From an uncultured Blautia sp. (lineage in GTDB: Bacteria > Bacillota > Clostridia > Lachnospirales > Lachnospiraceae): a stretch of 53,039 nt of DNA. The stretch is from assembly GCA_900551075.1 (NCBI GenBank), contig URVB01000024.1, positions 1-53,039 of the forward strand, read 5' to 3'. A program made the translations under genes and the position numbers. Within the stretch, counting starts at the first letter, position 1. Each line of letters starts with the position of its first letter. The notes under the pieces are model-generated. The model saw only the letters and a program-made list of their open reading frames with translations. It did not search any database and was not told the DNA's origin. This document shows positions 1 through 8,570 of this stretch, in pieces.

Positions 1-30
1 GAAAAAAGAAGAAAAGGGAAGCACAAAATT

Positions 31-48
31 CCCCTCATGAATGAGGGG
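31..48 (+). other. Hairpin upstream of the CHC2 gene
   Basis: A perfect 7-bp stem (CCCCTCA/TGAGGGG) with loop TGAA lies before the first gene. No T-run follows, so it is more likely an untranslated-region hairpin than a terminator. Its role is unknown. Confidence 0.4.
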
Positions 49-101
49 GTAGGGGAGTTGAGGTGCCGGAGGCACTTTCTTGTATCAGGAGGAAACGCCT
101 A

Positions 102-749
102 TTGAATGTATTTGAAGCCGTGAAACAGTCTGTCACTACCCGGCAGGCTGCGGAGCGTTACGGAATCCGGGTAGGAAGGAACGGGATGTGCGTCTGCCCC
201 TTCCATGAGGATAAAAACCCAAGCATGAAGGTTGACCGCCGTTTCCATTGTTTCGGCTGTCAGGCGGACGGGGATGTGATTGACTTTGTTTCCCGGCTGG
301 AAAACGTCAGCCCCAAAGAAGCCGCCCTTATGCTGGCGAAGGACTTTGCCATCCCCTATGAGGATAAGGAGCCGCCCGGCAGGAACCGCCGCCAGCGGCA
401 GCCCCGGCAGGAAAGCCCGGAGCAGCAATTTAAGCGCATGGAGCGTTACTGCTTCCGGGGACTGTCCGACTACCACAATCTTTTGCGCCGCTGGAAAAAG
501 GACTACGCCCCCAAAACGCCGGATGAGGATTTCCACCCGCTTTTTGTGGAAGCCTTGCGGCGCATGAGCCATGTGGAATATCTGCTGGATGTGCTGCTGT
601 TCTCCGATATTGGGGAACGCGCCGCCCTGATTGCCAGCTACGGAAAGGAAGTGAGAAGCCTTGAGCGAAGAATGGCAGACCTTGCCGCCAGAGATACGGC
701 AGACCGTGACGGACGCCATCGCAGCCGCCCCGCCGCCCCGGAGCGTTGA
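102..749 (+). CDS. CHC2 zinc-finger (DnaG-primase-type) protein of a mobile element
   Basis: The N-terminal half carries a primase-type zinc ribbon: CVCPFHEDKNPS followed by FHCFGCQADGD, the CHC2 pattern of bacterial DnaG primases. The second half (after about residue 100) is charged and helical with no polymerase (TOPRIM) domain, so this is a stand-alone zinc-finger protein of the type carried by integrative elements next to a VapE-like helicase. I place the start at TTG 102, which follows AGGAGG (87-92) at 9 bases and gives the N-terminus MNVFEAVKQS; the reading frame is open upstream to GTG 63, but that codon has no good ribosome binding site. The 3' end overlaps the vapE-like gene by 89 bases. 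It probably helps replicate the element's DNA. GC is clearly higher than in the excisionase/integrase part. Confidence 0.8.
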   Translation: MNVFEAVKQSVTTRQAAERYGIRVGRNGMCVCPFHEDKNPSMKVDRRFHCFGCQADGDVIDFVSRLENVSPKEAALMLAKDFAIPYEDKEPPGRNRRQRQPRQESPEQQFKRMERYCFRGLSDYHNLLRRWKKDYAPKTPDEDFHPLFVEALRRMSHVEYLLDVLLFSDIGERAALIASYGKEVRSLERRMADLAARDTADRDGRHRSRPAAPER

Positions 750-2061
750 GGAAGTGAAAGCCATGCTGGAGGGCACCGAGAAGGGCGGCGTAAGGAACAG
801 TATTCAGAACTGTTTGACCGTGTTCCAGTACGACCCCGTCCTTTCCGGGGCGGTTGCCAGGAACCTGTTGACCGAGCGTATCGACCTTCTAAAGCCAGTC
901 GGCAGGAAACGCAGAACCGGCGGCATGGCTATGACCGACACCGATATGAAGTATATCCGGCTGTATCTGGAAAAGACCTATGGGCTTACCAGCGAGAAAA
1001 AGATAGCGGACGCCGCCGACCTTGCGGCAGACGCCAACAGCTACCATCCCATCCGGGACTACTTAACCCGCCTTGTCTGGGATGGAACCGGGCGAATCCG
1101 CTTCTGCCTGCGGCATTTTCTGGGAGCCGATACGGATGAGTACACCTATCAAGCCTTACGGCTGTTCCTTCTGGGAGCCATCCGGCGGGCGTTCTGCCCC
1201 GGCTGTAAGTTTGAAGTCATGCTTTGTCTGGTAGGCGGCCAGGGAGCCGGGAAGCCTACCTTCTTCCGGCTGCTGGCGGTAAAGGACGAGTGGTTTTCCG
1301 ATGATTTGCGGAAGCTAGACGATGAAAACGTGTACCGCAAGTTACAAGGTCACTGGATTATTGAAATGTCGGAGATGATTGCCACCGCCAACGCCAAGAG
1401 CATTGAGGAAATCAAGTCTTTCCTGAGCCGCCAGAAGGAGGTCTACAAGATACCGTATGAAACCCACCCGGAGGACAGGCTGCGGCAATGCGTGTTCGGC
1501 GGGACTTCCAACGCCCCCGACTTCCTTCCCCTTGACCGCACCGGCAACCGGCGCTTCCTGCCGGTCATGGTAAACCCGGAACAGGCGGAGGTTCACATAC
1601 TGGACGATGAAGCCGCTTCCAGAGCCTACATCGAACAGGTGTGGACGGAAGCCATGACGATTTATAAAAGCGGCGATTTTAAGCTGTCTTTCAGCCCCGA
1701 AATGGTACGGTATCTGAAAGAACACCAGCGGGATTTTATGCCGGAGGACACCAAGGCGGGGATGATACAGGCGTACCTTGACCGCTACACCGGCAGCGCC
1801 GTATGTTCCAAGCAGCTTTTCAAGGAAGCGTTAAACCGTACCTTTGACGAGCCGAAGCAATGGGAAATCCGGGAAATCAACGAGATTATGAACCAGTGCG
1901 TCACTGGATGGAAGTATTTTTCCAACCCCCGGATATTTGAAGGCTACGGCAGGCAGAAGGGATGGGAACGGGAAGCCCCGGCAACGGACACCGGCAACGG
2001 GCGTGAAAAAACGCCGGACGGATTTGTGGAAGTGGCGGAGCAGATGGAACTTCCCTTCTGA
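661..2061 (+). CDS. VapE-like (virulence-associated E) P-loop helicase/ATPase, Walker A altered
   Basis: This 466-residue protein has the layout of the virulence-associated E family, DnaB/primase-like superfamily 3 ATPases carried by phage satellites and integrative elements, and often paired with a CHC2 protein as here. Visible motifs are the P-loop region VGGQGAGKPTFFRLLA, the Walker B-like stretch HWIIEMSEM, and FGGTSNAPDFLPLDRTGNRRFLPV, the conserved sensor/arginine region. The P-loop reads GKPT where GKS/GKT is expected; the Ser/Thr that binds Mg is a proline, which one base change (TCT to CCT) could explain and which should impair ATP hydrolysis. I use TTG 661 because it gives the N-terminus MSEEWQTLPP that I recall for relatives; ATG 763 is the alternative. 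The C-terminus ends in the acidic QMELPF. Confidence 0.78.
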   Translation: MSEEWQTLPPEIRQTVTDAIAAAPPPRSVEEVKAMLEGTEKGGVRNSIQNCLTVFQYDPVLSGAVARNLLTERIDLLKPVGRKRRTGGMAMTDTDMKYIRLYLEKTYGLTSEKKIADAADLAADANSYHPIRDYLTRLVWDGTGRIRFCLRHFLGADTDEYTYQALRLFLLGAIRRAFCPGCKFEVMLCLVGGQGAGKPTFFRLLAVKDEWFSDDLRKLDDENVYRKLQGHWIIEMSEMIATANAKSIEEIKSFLSRQKEVYKIPYETHPEDRLRQCVFGGTSNAPDFLPLDRTGNRRFLPVMVNPEQAEVHILDDEAASRAYIEQVWTEAMTIYKSGDFKLSFSPEMVRYLKEHQRDFMPEDTKAGMIQAYLDRYTGSAVCSKQLFKEALNRTFDEPKQWEIREINEIMNQCVTGWKYFSNPRIFEGYGRQKGWEREAPATDTGNGREKTPDGFVEVAEQMELPF

Positions 2062-2135
2062 AAAATCCGGGGAAATCACAGCCGGTTGCCGACCCTCTCC
2101 TGTCTGGCTTATTTCATGTATGGAGGTAAGTGCCT

Positions 2136-2330
2136 ATGAAAGAAGTCCCGATTTGGGAAAAGAGTAATTTAAGTCTGGAAGAAGCTGCGGCTTATTCTGG
2201 AATTGGTATCAATAAACTTCGTGATTTGACAAACGACCAGAATTGCCGGTTTGTTTTGTGGGTAGGAAATAAACGATTGATTAAACGCCGCCTGTTCGAC
2301 CAGTACATCGAGCAGGCTTTTTCAATTTAA
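2136..2330 (+). CDS. xis: Tn916-type excisionase (Xis-like)
   Basis: This is a 64-residue basic winged-helix-type protein. The N-terminal part (LSLEEAAAYSGIGINKLRDL) looks like the MerR-like helix-turn-helix of small excisionases, followed by FVLWVGNKRLIKRRLFDQY, the pattern of the Tn916 excisionase family. Such proteins bind beside the integrase arm sites and push recombination toward excision. ATG 2136 follows GGAGGT (2122-2127) by 8 bases; the in-frame GTG at 2130 is too close. It lies just upstream of the integrase gene, as in Tn916-like elements. Since that integrase is broken, it may no longer have a partner encoded here. Confidence 0.75.
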   Translation: MKEVPIWEKSNLSLEEAAAYSGIGINKLRDLTNDQNCRFVLWVGNKRLIKRRLFDQYIEQAFSI

Positions 2331-2354
2331 AAAATAAGTGATGTAAAAGGCGGT

Positions 2355-2387
2355 CTTGATATGGTACAATAATTGTGTCATATCAAG
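2355..2387 (+). promoter_or_regulatory. Inverted repeat with embedded -10 between xis and int
   Basis: A perfect 9-bp inverted repeat (CTTGATATG ... CATATCAAG) flanks a 15-base centre that contains TACAAT (2365-2370), a possible -10 box. It could be an operator over the integrase promoter or an RNA hairpin in the xis-int transcript. The integrase ATG is about 30 bases downstream. Confidence 0.45.
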
Positions 2388-2417
2388 GCTCTTTCCATCA
2401 CGGAAAGGAGTTTGACA

Positions 2418-3616
2418 ATGTCCGAGAAACGAAAAGACCATAAAGGAAGAATCCTGCGGACAGGAGAGAGCCAGAGAAAAGACCTGATTTATCAGTATCG
2501 CTATACAGACATTCGAGGAAAACGGCAGACCATTTATTCCTCTGATTTGAAGGAACTGCGGGAAAAGGAAAAAGAAATTCAGCGGCAGCTTGACGATGGC
2601 ATTGACTATGCTGCTGGCAATATTACCGTGATTGCCCTTTTAGAACGCTATATCAGTTTGAAACAAGGCGTGCGCTACAATACCAAAGTCGGTTACAATT
2701 TTGTCTTGAACTTGATTAAGAAAGAAGATTTTGGCTACCGGCAGATAAGGGACATTAAGGTATCAGACGCGCAACAGTGGATTATGAAACTTCACAATGA
2801 CGGGAAAGGGTACAGTACCATTACTAGCGTCCGGGGCGTTGTCAAACCAGCGTTTCAAATGGCGTACAATGAGGATATTATCCGAAGAAATCCCTTTGAC
2901 TTCAAATTAGTGGACGTTGTTCCTAATGATTCACAAAAGCGGATTGCCATGACCGAGGAACAGCAGGAGATTTGGATGGGTTTTATCCGGGAGGACAAGA
3001 CCTATACCAAATACTATGATGAGTTTGTCGTGCTGCTGGGAACCGGAATGCGTGTCAGCGAGTTTTGCGGATTGACAAAGAACGATTTGGATTTTGAAAG
3101 CCGGAGAATCCGGGTAGACCACCAGCTTGTCCGAGAGCGGGGCGGAAAGTATTACGTTGAGAAAACCAAGACGGAATGCGGCTGCCGTTTTTCCCCATGA
3201 CAGAGGAAGTGTATCAAAGTCTGAAAAATATTTTTGCTCGCCGCAAAAAGGTAAAGACGGAAATCATGGTAGACGGGTACAGTGGTTTTCTGTTGTTGGA
3301 TAAAGACGATAAGCCCAAAGTAGCATTGCATATTGAGAATGAAATGAGATGGGCGATGAAAAAATATAAGAAGTTGTACCCGGATAAGCCGCTGCCGCAC
3401 ATTACGCCCCATGTGTTCCGCCATACATTTTGCACCAACATGGCAAACGCCGGTATGGATATAAAAACCTTACAGTATGTGATGGGACACTCTGATGTGG
3501 GGGTAACGCTGAACGTCTATACCCATGCAAGCTATGACCGGGCGGCGGAGCAGATGGCGAAAATCATCGACATGAGCGAGCAACGAGGAAAATTCGCTGC
3601 TTGCAGCGGAATTTGA
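2418..3616 (+). pseudogene. int: Tn916-family tyrosine integrase, split by a frameshift
   Basis: The first part (ATG 2418 to a stop near 3200) has the arm-binding N-terminal domain (RKDHKGRILRTGESQRKDLIY), the SAM-like core-binding domain and the first catalytic arginine in GTGMRVSEFCGLT. The second part continues in another frame from about 3186 with PMTEEVYQSLKN and carries the rest of the active site: HVFRHTF, MGHSDVGVTLNVY. The frame is lost in a short T-run (CGTTTTTCCCC) at about 3184-3193, where one extra base would restore a continuous protein. No classical slippery heptamer is present, so a mutation or sequencing error is likelier than programmed frameshifting. A good ribosome binding site (AAAGGAG) precedes ATG 2418. 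If the frameshift is real, the element cannot move on its own. Confidence 0.85.
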
Positions 3617-3853
3617 CGACTGCCGGAACACACGGACAGAGTCTGTGTAAAAGAAGTCAGCACGCCGGAAAAGCAAAGAAAATCAGGCTAAAAAGGTATT
3701 GGGTTACTACACCAATTACTACACCATTTGCCCGTGAATTTGCGTAGATTTACATAGAATTGCGTGATTTTGAGGCAAAACACAAAAATTGAAAAAAGCG
3801 CCGGAAAGCCAGTAATATCAAGGTTTGAAGGCTTATGAAGGGATATAAAAGAT
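3617..3853 (+). other. Element right end: integrase 3' flank with direct repeats, probable attachment region
   Basis: This stretch separates the integrase from the first host-type gene. It contains TTACTACACCA twice in close tandem (about 3704 and 3716) and two related motifs GAATTTGCGTAGATTT and GAATTGCGTGATTT, the kind of short repeats that integrase arms bind. Residual coding potential (a short run ending TTPITTPFAREFA) continues in another frame, perhaps the old integrase tail. I cannot fix the crossover because the left end of the element is outside the window. Confidence 0.35.
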
Positions 3854-4321
3854 ATGATTAAAATACTATTTATTTGCCACGGCAACATCTGCAGATCGCC
3901 AATGGCTGAGTTTGTGTTGAAAGACATGGTTAAGAAAGAGGGAATTTCCGAGCAATTTTATATCGCTTCCGCAGCGACCAGTGCGGAGGAGATCGGGAAT
4001 CCCGTACATCATGGTACCAGAAATAAACTACGGGAGGTTGGCATTTCCTGCGCTGGCAAGTATGCTGTCCAGATGAAAAAGAGTGATTATAGCAAATATG
4101 ATTATATTCTTGGGATGGATTCCTGGAATATGAGAAATATGATGAGGATTTTGCGCAATGATCCGGAGAACAAGGTAAAGCTTCTTTTGGATTATACGGA
4201 TTCCCCGGGAGATATTGCGGATCCGTGGTATACCGGGAATTTTGAGGTGACTTATAAGGATATTGTGGGAGGCTGTGAAGCGTTTTTGGTATATCTCAGA
4301 AAGAAGGGTAAAATATGTTAA
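3854..4321 (+). CDS. Low-molecular-weight protein tyrosine (or arginine) phosphatase
   Basis: This 155-residue protein has the signature P-loop CHGNICRS at residues 8-15 (C-x5-R-S; Cys8 is the nucleophile and the arginine binds phosphate) and a DPWYTGNF segment near residue 122 that supplies the general-acid aspartate. Length and motif order fit the family, which removes phosphate from tyrosine or, in some Firmicutes (YwlE), arginine residues; sequence alone does not separate these. No tyrosine kinase gene is beside it. It is the first host-like gene after the element's integrase, and its promoter region may have been replaced by the insertion. Confidence 0.88.
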   Translation: MIKILFICHGNICRSPMAEFVLKDMVKKEGISEQFYIASAATSAEEIGNPVHHGTRNKLREVGISCAGKYAVQMKKSDYSKYDYILGMDSWNMRNMMRILRNDPENKVKLLLDYTDSPGDIADPWYTGNFEVTYKDIVGGCEAFLVYLRKKGKIC

Positions 4322-4623
4322 ATCCGGTAATTATTTGTGGAAGAAATTTGATACATTCCCTAATTTGCAGTTATTCTGCATAGTAAGAAAAGTTAATAAA
4401 ATACAAATGCAGAATGTAAGAGCAATAATAATGGAAGAAGAACGGCAGAATTTGTCGAAGGAATTTTCTTTACAGGAGGAATCAGCCGTTTTATACTAAG
4501 ACTACAGCAACTCATGGGGAGTGTTCTGCTCCCCATATCTTTTTTGAAAATTTTTAGGGTTTTCGAATCAATTTATCATTTCAGGCGTTCGCCTGTAGTT
4601 TTCAAACAGGAAAGGAATTGAAT
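4322..4623 (+). other. Non-coding stretch with a terminator
   Basis: About 300 bases between the phosphatase and DUF5688 genes. I see a strong terminator at 4514-4545, a small hairpin CAGGCG-TT-CGCCTG near 4582-4595, and no convincing gene. A 22-codon run from ATG 4431 lacks a good ribosome binding site and I do not call it. Confidence 0.5.
4514..4545 (+). terminator. Rho-independent terminator
   Basis: A perfect 8-bp stem ATGGGGAG/CTCCCCAT with a 7-base loop is followed by ATCTTTTTT. It ends the phosphatase transcript and separates it from the DUF5688 gene. Confidence 0.85.
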
Positions 4624-5550
4624 ATGGAAATAGGATATGAGGCTTTTGTGGAAGCATTGCGTTGTGCACTTCTTAAAGAAACCGGTTATAGGGAGGAGAA
4701 AATTTATTATAAGCATAAGGATGATTATCCGCCGACTGCAGGCGACCGGCTGTTTGTAGAATGTGCAGAAAAGGAAGAGACGAGGGAGGTCTGCGCTCTG
4801 TATGTGAAGGATTTATATGAGCAGTATCAGCAGGGTGTTTCTTTGAAGAGCATGGTACAGGAAGCAATGCGGGATTTGAAAAAGATGCAGAGCTCTGGGT
4901 TTTTTGAGAAGGCAATGGATATTGCGGAATATGATAAGGTGAAAGGGGATTTGTTTATTCGGCTTTTGAATGTCAATCGCTGTGAAAAGGATCTGAAGAA
5001 TGCAATCTACAGGGTCGTGGGGGATATTGCGCTTGTTCTTTATATGAAAATGGGAGAAATGGACAACTGTGTCACAAGCATTAAAATTAAAGAGGATGTT
5101 GTAGAAAAATGGGGTAGAGATAAAGACCAGGTTTTTGAAGACGCATTGCTGAATACTTATTTTATTTCGCCGCCACGTATATATTACTGGGAAAAGCTGT
5201 TGTTTAACCCGGATTATGCGGGCGAAAATTTTATGGATCTGATGTCAGAGCATACGCTCAAAAAAGACAATATGGGAAATTGTCTGAGTACCACAAAAAG
5301 GACAAACGGAGCAGTTGCGATTTTCCTGCCGGGAGTCGCAGAGCGTCTCAGTGAGCTTATTGGAGGAAGCTTTTATATGGTATTTACCAGCGTTCATGAG
5401 GTGATGATACATAATGAGAAATTCGCAGAGCCGGAGAATCTGAGGAACGTTTTAAGGGATACTTTGGAGGAGGCGACTCCAGAGGAGGATTTTCTGACTT
5501 TGTATATCTATCATTATGACAAGACTCTGGAAGAATTTTCTTTTATGTGA
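4624..5550 (+). CDS. DUF5688 family protein, function unknown
   Basis: This 308-residue protein resembles DUF5688 members, which are common in Lachnospiraceae. Features are a short helical N-terminus, the segment NAIYRVVGDIALVLYMKM, and the C-terminal part NGAVAIFLPGVAERLSELI and SVHEVMIH. There is no signal peptide or membrane helix, so it is probably cytoplasmic. Relatives often occur near mobile-element borders, which fits the site next to an integrated element, but no activity is known. ATG 4624 lies 7 bases after AAAGGA; a TTG six bases upstream is possible. It has its own transcription unit. Confidence 0.7.
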   Translation: MEIGYEAFVEALRCALLKETGYREEKIYYKHKDDYPPTAGDRLFVECAEKEETREVCALYVKDLYEQYQQGVSLKSMVQEAMRDLKKMQSSGFFEKAMDIAEYDKVKGDLFIRLLNVNRCEKDLKNAIYRVVGDIALVLYMKMGEMDNCVTSIKIKEDVVEKWGRDKDQVFEDALLNTYFISPPRIYYWEKLLFNPDYAGENFMDLMSEHTLKKDNMGNCLSTTKRTNGAVAIFLPGVAERLSELIGGSFYMVFTSVHEVMIHNEKFAEPENLRNVLRDTLEEATPEEDFLTLYIYHYDKTLEEFSFM

Positions 5551-5693
5551 TTTGGCACTGAAAGGCTTTGCATGAAGAATGTTTTCACGAATGCTTAAGG
5601 CAATGCTTCTGGTCTTTTTCTATGAAAAGTCGTACTCTTTTTGTTCCTTTCGCATAAACTGAATAAGAAGAAAATAAAATCGAGGAAATCATT

Positions 5694-6461
5694 TTGCCAG
5701 ATTATAAGATCATGCTGGATGCGGGGCACGGCGGTTCTGATCCCGGCGCTGTTTATCAGGGCAGACAGGAAAAGAATGATGTACTGGACCTTACATTGGC
5801 AGTTGGGAAGATTCTTTCGGAAAATGGAATTGATGTTGTTTATACAAGGACAACAGATGTTTACCAGACGCCTTTTGAAAAGGCGGCGCTTGCCAATGAA
5901 TCCGGGGCGGATTTTTTTATCTCTTTTCATAGAAACAGCAGCCCGCAGGCGAATCAATACAATGGAGTAGAGGTTTTAGTTTATGATAAAAGCGGAATAA
6001 AATACGAAATGGCTCAGAATATCCTGGGTGCCTTAGGAGAGCTGGGATTTCGGGAAATCGGCGTAAAAGAACGTCCGGGATTGGTTGTGCTTCGAAGGAC
6101 TAGAATGCCGGCCCTGTTGGTAGAAGTGGGATTTATCAATTCTGACCAGGATAACCAGATCTATGACCAAAATCAGTCTGAAATTGCACAGGCAATTGCG
6201 GAAGCCATTCTTGGGACACTGGAAGGGGATACTGCAGAGAGTCCGCTCTATTATCGGGTTCAGACAGGGGCATTTCGGAATAGGGAGAATGCAGACCGTA
6301 TGCTGTACCAGCTTATGGACAAAGGATATCCGGCATTCCTGCTGTATGATAATGGACTTTATCGGGTACAGGTAGGTGCATTTCAGCAGATTGGAAATGC
6401 AATCAATATGGAGCAGAGGTTGAGAGATGCTGGATACTCCACAGTTGTTGTGACAAAATAA
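5694..6461 (+). CDS. N-acetylmuramoyl-L-alanine amidase with C-terminal SPOR domain
   Basis: Residues 4-175 are an Amidase_3 zinc hydrolase: the first zinc ligand lies in MLDAGHGGSDPG, followed by VYTRTTD, FFISFHRNS and the catalytic-glutamate region LLVEVGFINSD. Residues 180-255 hold a SPOR-type peptidoglycan-binding region with two half repeats (YYRVQTGAF and YRVQVGAF). The enzyme cuts the bond between muramic acid and the stem peptide; the CwlC/LytC arrangement suggests mother-cell lysis or cell separation. No signal peptide is visible, as in B. subtilis CwlC, which acts at mother-cell lysis. TTG 5694 is chosen because GAGGA lies 7 bases before it and the conserved first strand starts before the next ATG (5712). 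Confidence 0.88.
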   Translation: MPDYKIMLDAGHGGSDPGAVYQGRQEKNDVLDLTLAVGKILSENGIDVVYTRTTDVYQTPFEKAALANESGADFFISFHRNSSPQANQYNGVEVLVYDKSGIKYEMAQNILGALGELGFREIGVKERPGLVVLRRTRMPALLVEVGFINSDQDNQIYDQNQSEIAQAIAEAILGTLEGDTAESPLYYRVQTGAFRNRENADRMLYQLMDKGYPAFLLYDNGLYRVQVGAFQQIGNAINMEQRLRDAGYSTVVVTK

Positions 6462-6479
6462 TGCACTGCGGTAAAACTG

Positions 6480-6513
6480 TGGAAATATAACAACTATGGA
6501 AATATAACAACTA
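6480..6513 (+). repeat. Perfect 17-bp tandem duplication
   Basis: TGGAAATATAACAACTA occurs twice with no gap (6480-6496 and 6497-6513), and the next three bases (TGG) start a third copy. It lies in the gap before the DUF218 gene and probably arose by slippage; it may alter promoter spacing. Confidence 0.9.
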
Positions 6514-6587
6514 TGGCTGGTCTTTTGTCTGGGAACATGCTATGATAAAAATGATAGATACAATGTTTCTGAGAGAAAGGGCCGGAT

Positions 6588-7175
6588 ATGTACGAGGAAT
6601 TTATACAGCAGGCAGAGGAATTTATCTTTGCAGAGGATAAACCGGAAAAGGCAGATATCATCTTTGTTCCGGGAAACGGATATCCGCACATGGCAGAGAG
6701 GGCGGCACAGTTATATAAAGAAGGATATGCTCCTTATGTGCTTCCAAGCGGCAGGTTCAGTGTGACTGTGGGCAGGTTTTCCGGCGTTCTGGCAAAACAG
6801 GAACGTTATCGGAAGGATTATGCTACGGAGTGGGAGTTTTTGAGGGATGTGCTGATTCAAAATGGAGTACCTGAAAGCGCAGTATTGAAGGAAGACAAAG
6901 CAACCTTTACTTATGAAAATGCGTTGTTTTCCAGGCAGGTGGCGCAAGATGCGGGAATAGATGTAAAAAAGGCCCTTCTCTGCTGTAAGACTTATCATGC
7001 CAGAAGAGCATTGATGTATTATCAGAAGGTATACCCGGAGGCCGAGATATTGGTTTGCCCCTCCTGTACGGATTCGATTGGCCGTACAAATTGGAAAGAT
7101 TCGAATGAGGGGATTGATGCGGTAACAGGCGAGATCACCAGAATTATTCGCCAGTTTTCATTGATGATGAAATAG
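6588..7175 (+). CDS. DUF218 (YdcF/SanA/ElyC-like) protein
   Basis: This 195-residue protein has the DUF218 pattern: ADIIFVPGNGYPHMAERAAQLYKEG, then KATFTYENALFSRQVA, and a third strand LLCCKTYHARRALMYY. E. coli relatives (SanA, ElyC, YdcF) affect envelope integrity or bind S-adenosylmethionine, but those are membrane-anchored while this form has no membrane segment, so it is probably cytoplasmic. The ligand and reaction are unknown. Its transcription is convergent with the CNNM gene and both stop at a shared terminator. Confidence 0.8.
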   Translation: MYEEFIQQAEEFIFAEDKPEKADIIFVPGNGYPHMAERAAQLYKEGYAPYVLPSGRFSVTVGRFSGVLAKQERYRKDYATEWEFLRDVLIQNGVPESAVLKEDKATFTYENALFSRQVAQDAGIDVKKALLCCKTYHARRALMYYQKVYPEAEILVCPSCTDSIGRTNWKDSNEGIDAVTGEITRIIRQFSLMMK

Positions 7176-7196
7176 AGGTCTATACGTATTGGATAA

Positions 7197-7234
7197 AAAA
7201 AGCCAGTTCCCGTTATAAAAGGAACTGGCTTTTT
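7197..7234. terminator. Bidirectional terminator between DUF218 and CNNM genes
   Basis: A perfect 14-bp stem (AAAAAGCCAGTTCC / GGAACTGGCTTTTT) with a 10-base loop has an A-run on the left and a T-run on the right, so it can stop transcription in both directions. Confidence 0.9.
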
Positions 7235-7265
7235 AATACAATACGTCTGTTATCTATGTTGCTTT

Positions 7266-8570
7266 TTATGACTGAAAAGCAGAGACAGAGAGGTCCGCTT
7301 TATTCTCCGGGAGCCAGATGCGTACAAGCTCAATTCGGTTTTTATCAATGGCGTCTACTACAAGGCGGGTGCCGTTGTCCAACGTAACGGACTGTCCATG
7401 GACAGGGAGGCAATCCAACTGTTCGATAATATAACCGCCTATGGAATCATAGTCCTCAGAGTGAAGCCCGATGCCTAAGGCTTCATTTATATCATCCAAT
7501 TTTGCGGAGCCAAGGGCTTCGTATTCGCGGCCTGGCTGTATTTCCCTTAAATCTTCCTGCTCGTCTTCGTCATATTCATCGCGGATTTCACCTACGATTT
7601 CCTCCAAAAGATCCTCCAGGGTCACCAGACCTGCAGTAGAACCATATTCATCCAGAACAATAGCAAGATTAACGGAAGCTTTTCTCATTTCGATCATCAA
7701 ATCTGCAGTTGCTTTATGCTCATAAGTGAAATAAGGCTCACGGAGAATGTTACGGATGGAGAAAGCCTTATCCTTGGGATAGAGAAGGAGGTCCTTCATG
7801 TTAATGATACCAATGACATTGTCCGTATTATCCTCGTAAACAGGAAAACGTGTGTGCATATCTTCCTGGAAAATAGCCAGCAGTTCTTTATAAGTGCAGT
7901 CCACATCCACAAAAGTCATATCGATTCTGGGAATCATGACATCTTTGGCAGCGGAATCTCCAAAATCAAATACATTGTAGATCATCTGTTTTTCTTCATT
8001 TTCGATCACACCGTCCTCTTGGCTGACATTTACGATTGTGCGGAGCTCATGCTCAGTCATTGCATTTCTCTTGGCATCCGGATCAACTCTTAGAAGGAAC
8101 ATAATGCCGTTGGATAATTTTCCGATGATATAAACGACCGGAGTCAGGACGATCATCAAAAAATAAATGATTCGCGCATAGGAAAGCGCGAGCTTTTCCG
8201 CATGGATAGATGCCAGCGTTTTCGGAGTGATCTCCCCGGAAAGCAAAATGATCAGAGTCAATACTCCGGTTGCAAGCCCGACATACGCATTTCCAAATAC
8301 CTGAATGGTCAGGGTAGTCATCAGGGCAGACGCAGCCATATTGACAATGTTGTTTCCAATCAAAATGGTGCTCAGCATTTTGCCCGAATCAGAGATGACT
8401 TTATCCAGAATAACGGCAGTTTTATTTCCCTGCTCTACCAGAGCCTGAATCCTGATTTTATTCACCATAGTCATTGAGGTTTCTGCGGATGAAAAAAACG
8501 CAGACAGCAGAACCATAATCAAAATGGATATGGCCTGTATTGGAATACTTGAATCCAAAGTGATGTTCAC
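7266..8570 (-). CDS. CNNM/CorC-HlyC family transporter (DUF21 plus CBS pair plus CorC_HlyC)
   Basis: This 434-residue protein has an N-terminal DUF21 membrane domain (hydrophobic segments at about 10-30, 60-80, 90-115 and 130-150), two CBS domains (about 200-320, with VMIPRIDMTFVD and VLDEYGSTAGLVTLEDLLEEIVGEI) and a C-terminal CorC_HlyC domain. Members export or sense Mg/Co; the name hemolysin used for relatives is historical. The start is GTG 8570 with a stop codon just upstream in frame. The sequence AAAGGAGA ends only one or two bases before this GTG, an unusually short spacing; a TTG four codons in would have about 13 bases. Confidence 0.88.
   Translation of the reverse strand: MNITLDSSIPIQAISILIMVLLSAFFSSAETSMTMVNKIRIQALVEQGNKTAVILDKVISDSGKMLSTILIGNNIVNMAASALMTTLTIQVFGNAYVGLATGVLTLIILLSGEITPKTLASIHAEKLALSYARIIYFLMIVLTPVVYIIGKLSNGIMFLLRVDPDAKRNAMTEHELRTIVNVSQEDGVIENEEKQMIYNVFDFGDSAAKDVMIPRIDMTFVDVDCTYKELLAIFQEDMHTRFPVYEDNTDNVIGIINMKDLLLYPKDKAFSIRNILREPYFTYEHKATADLMIEMRKASVNLAIVLDEYGSTAGLVTLEDLLEEIVGEIRDEYDEDEQEDLREIQPGREYEALGSAKLDDINEALGIGLHSEDYDSIGGYIIEQLDCLPVHGQSVTLDNGTRLVVDAIDKNRIELVRIWLPENKADLSVSAFQS

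Noticed and set aside
3176..3200. Programmed -1 frameshift in the integrase
   Set aside because: The T-run has no X-XXY-YYZ slippery heptamer in the right frame and no clear downstream stem, and Tn916-type integrases are not known to need frameshifting.
4263..4499. A 78-codon frame after the phosphatase gene
   Set aside because: It starts inside the phosphatase gene, lacks a ribosome binding site and has no recognisable composition or family.
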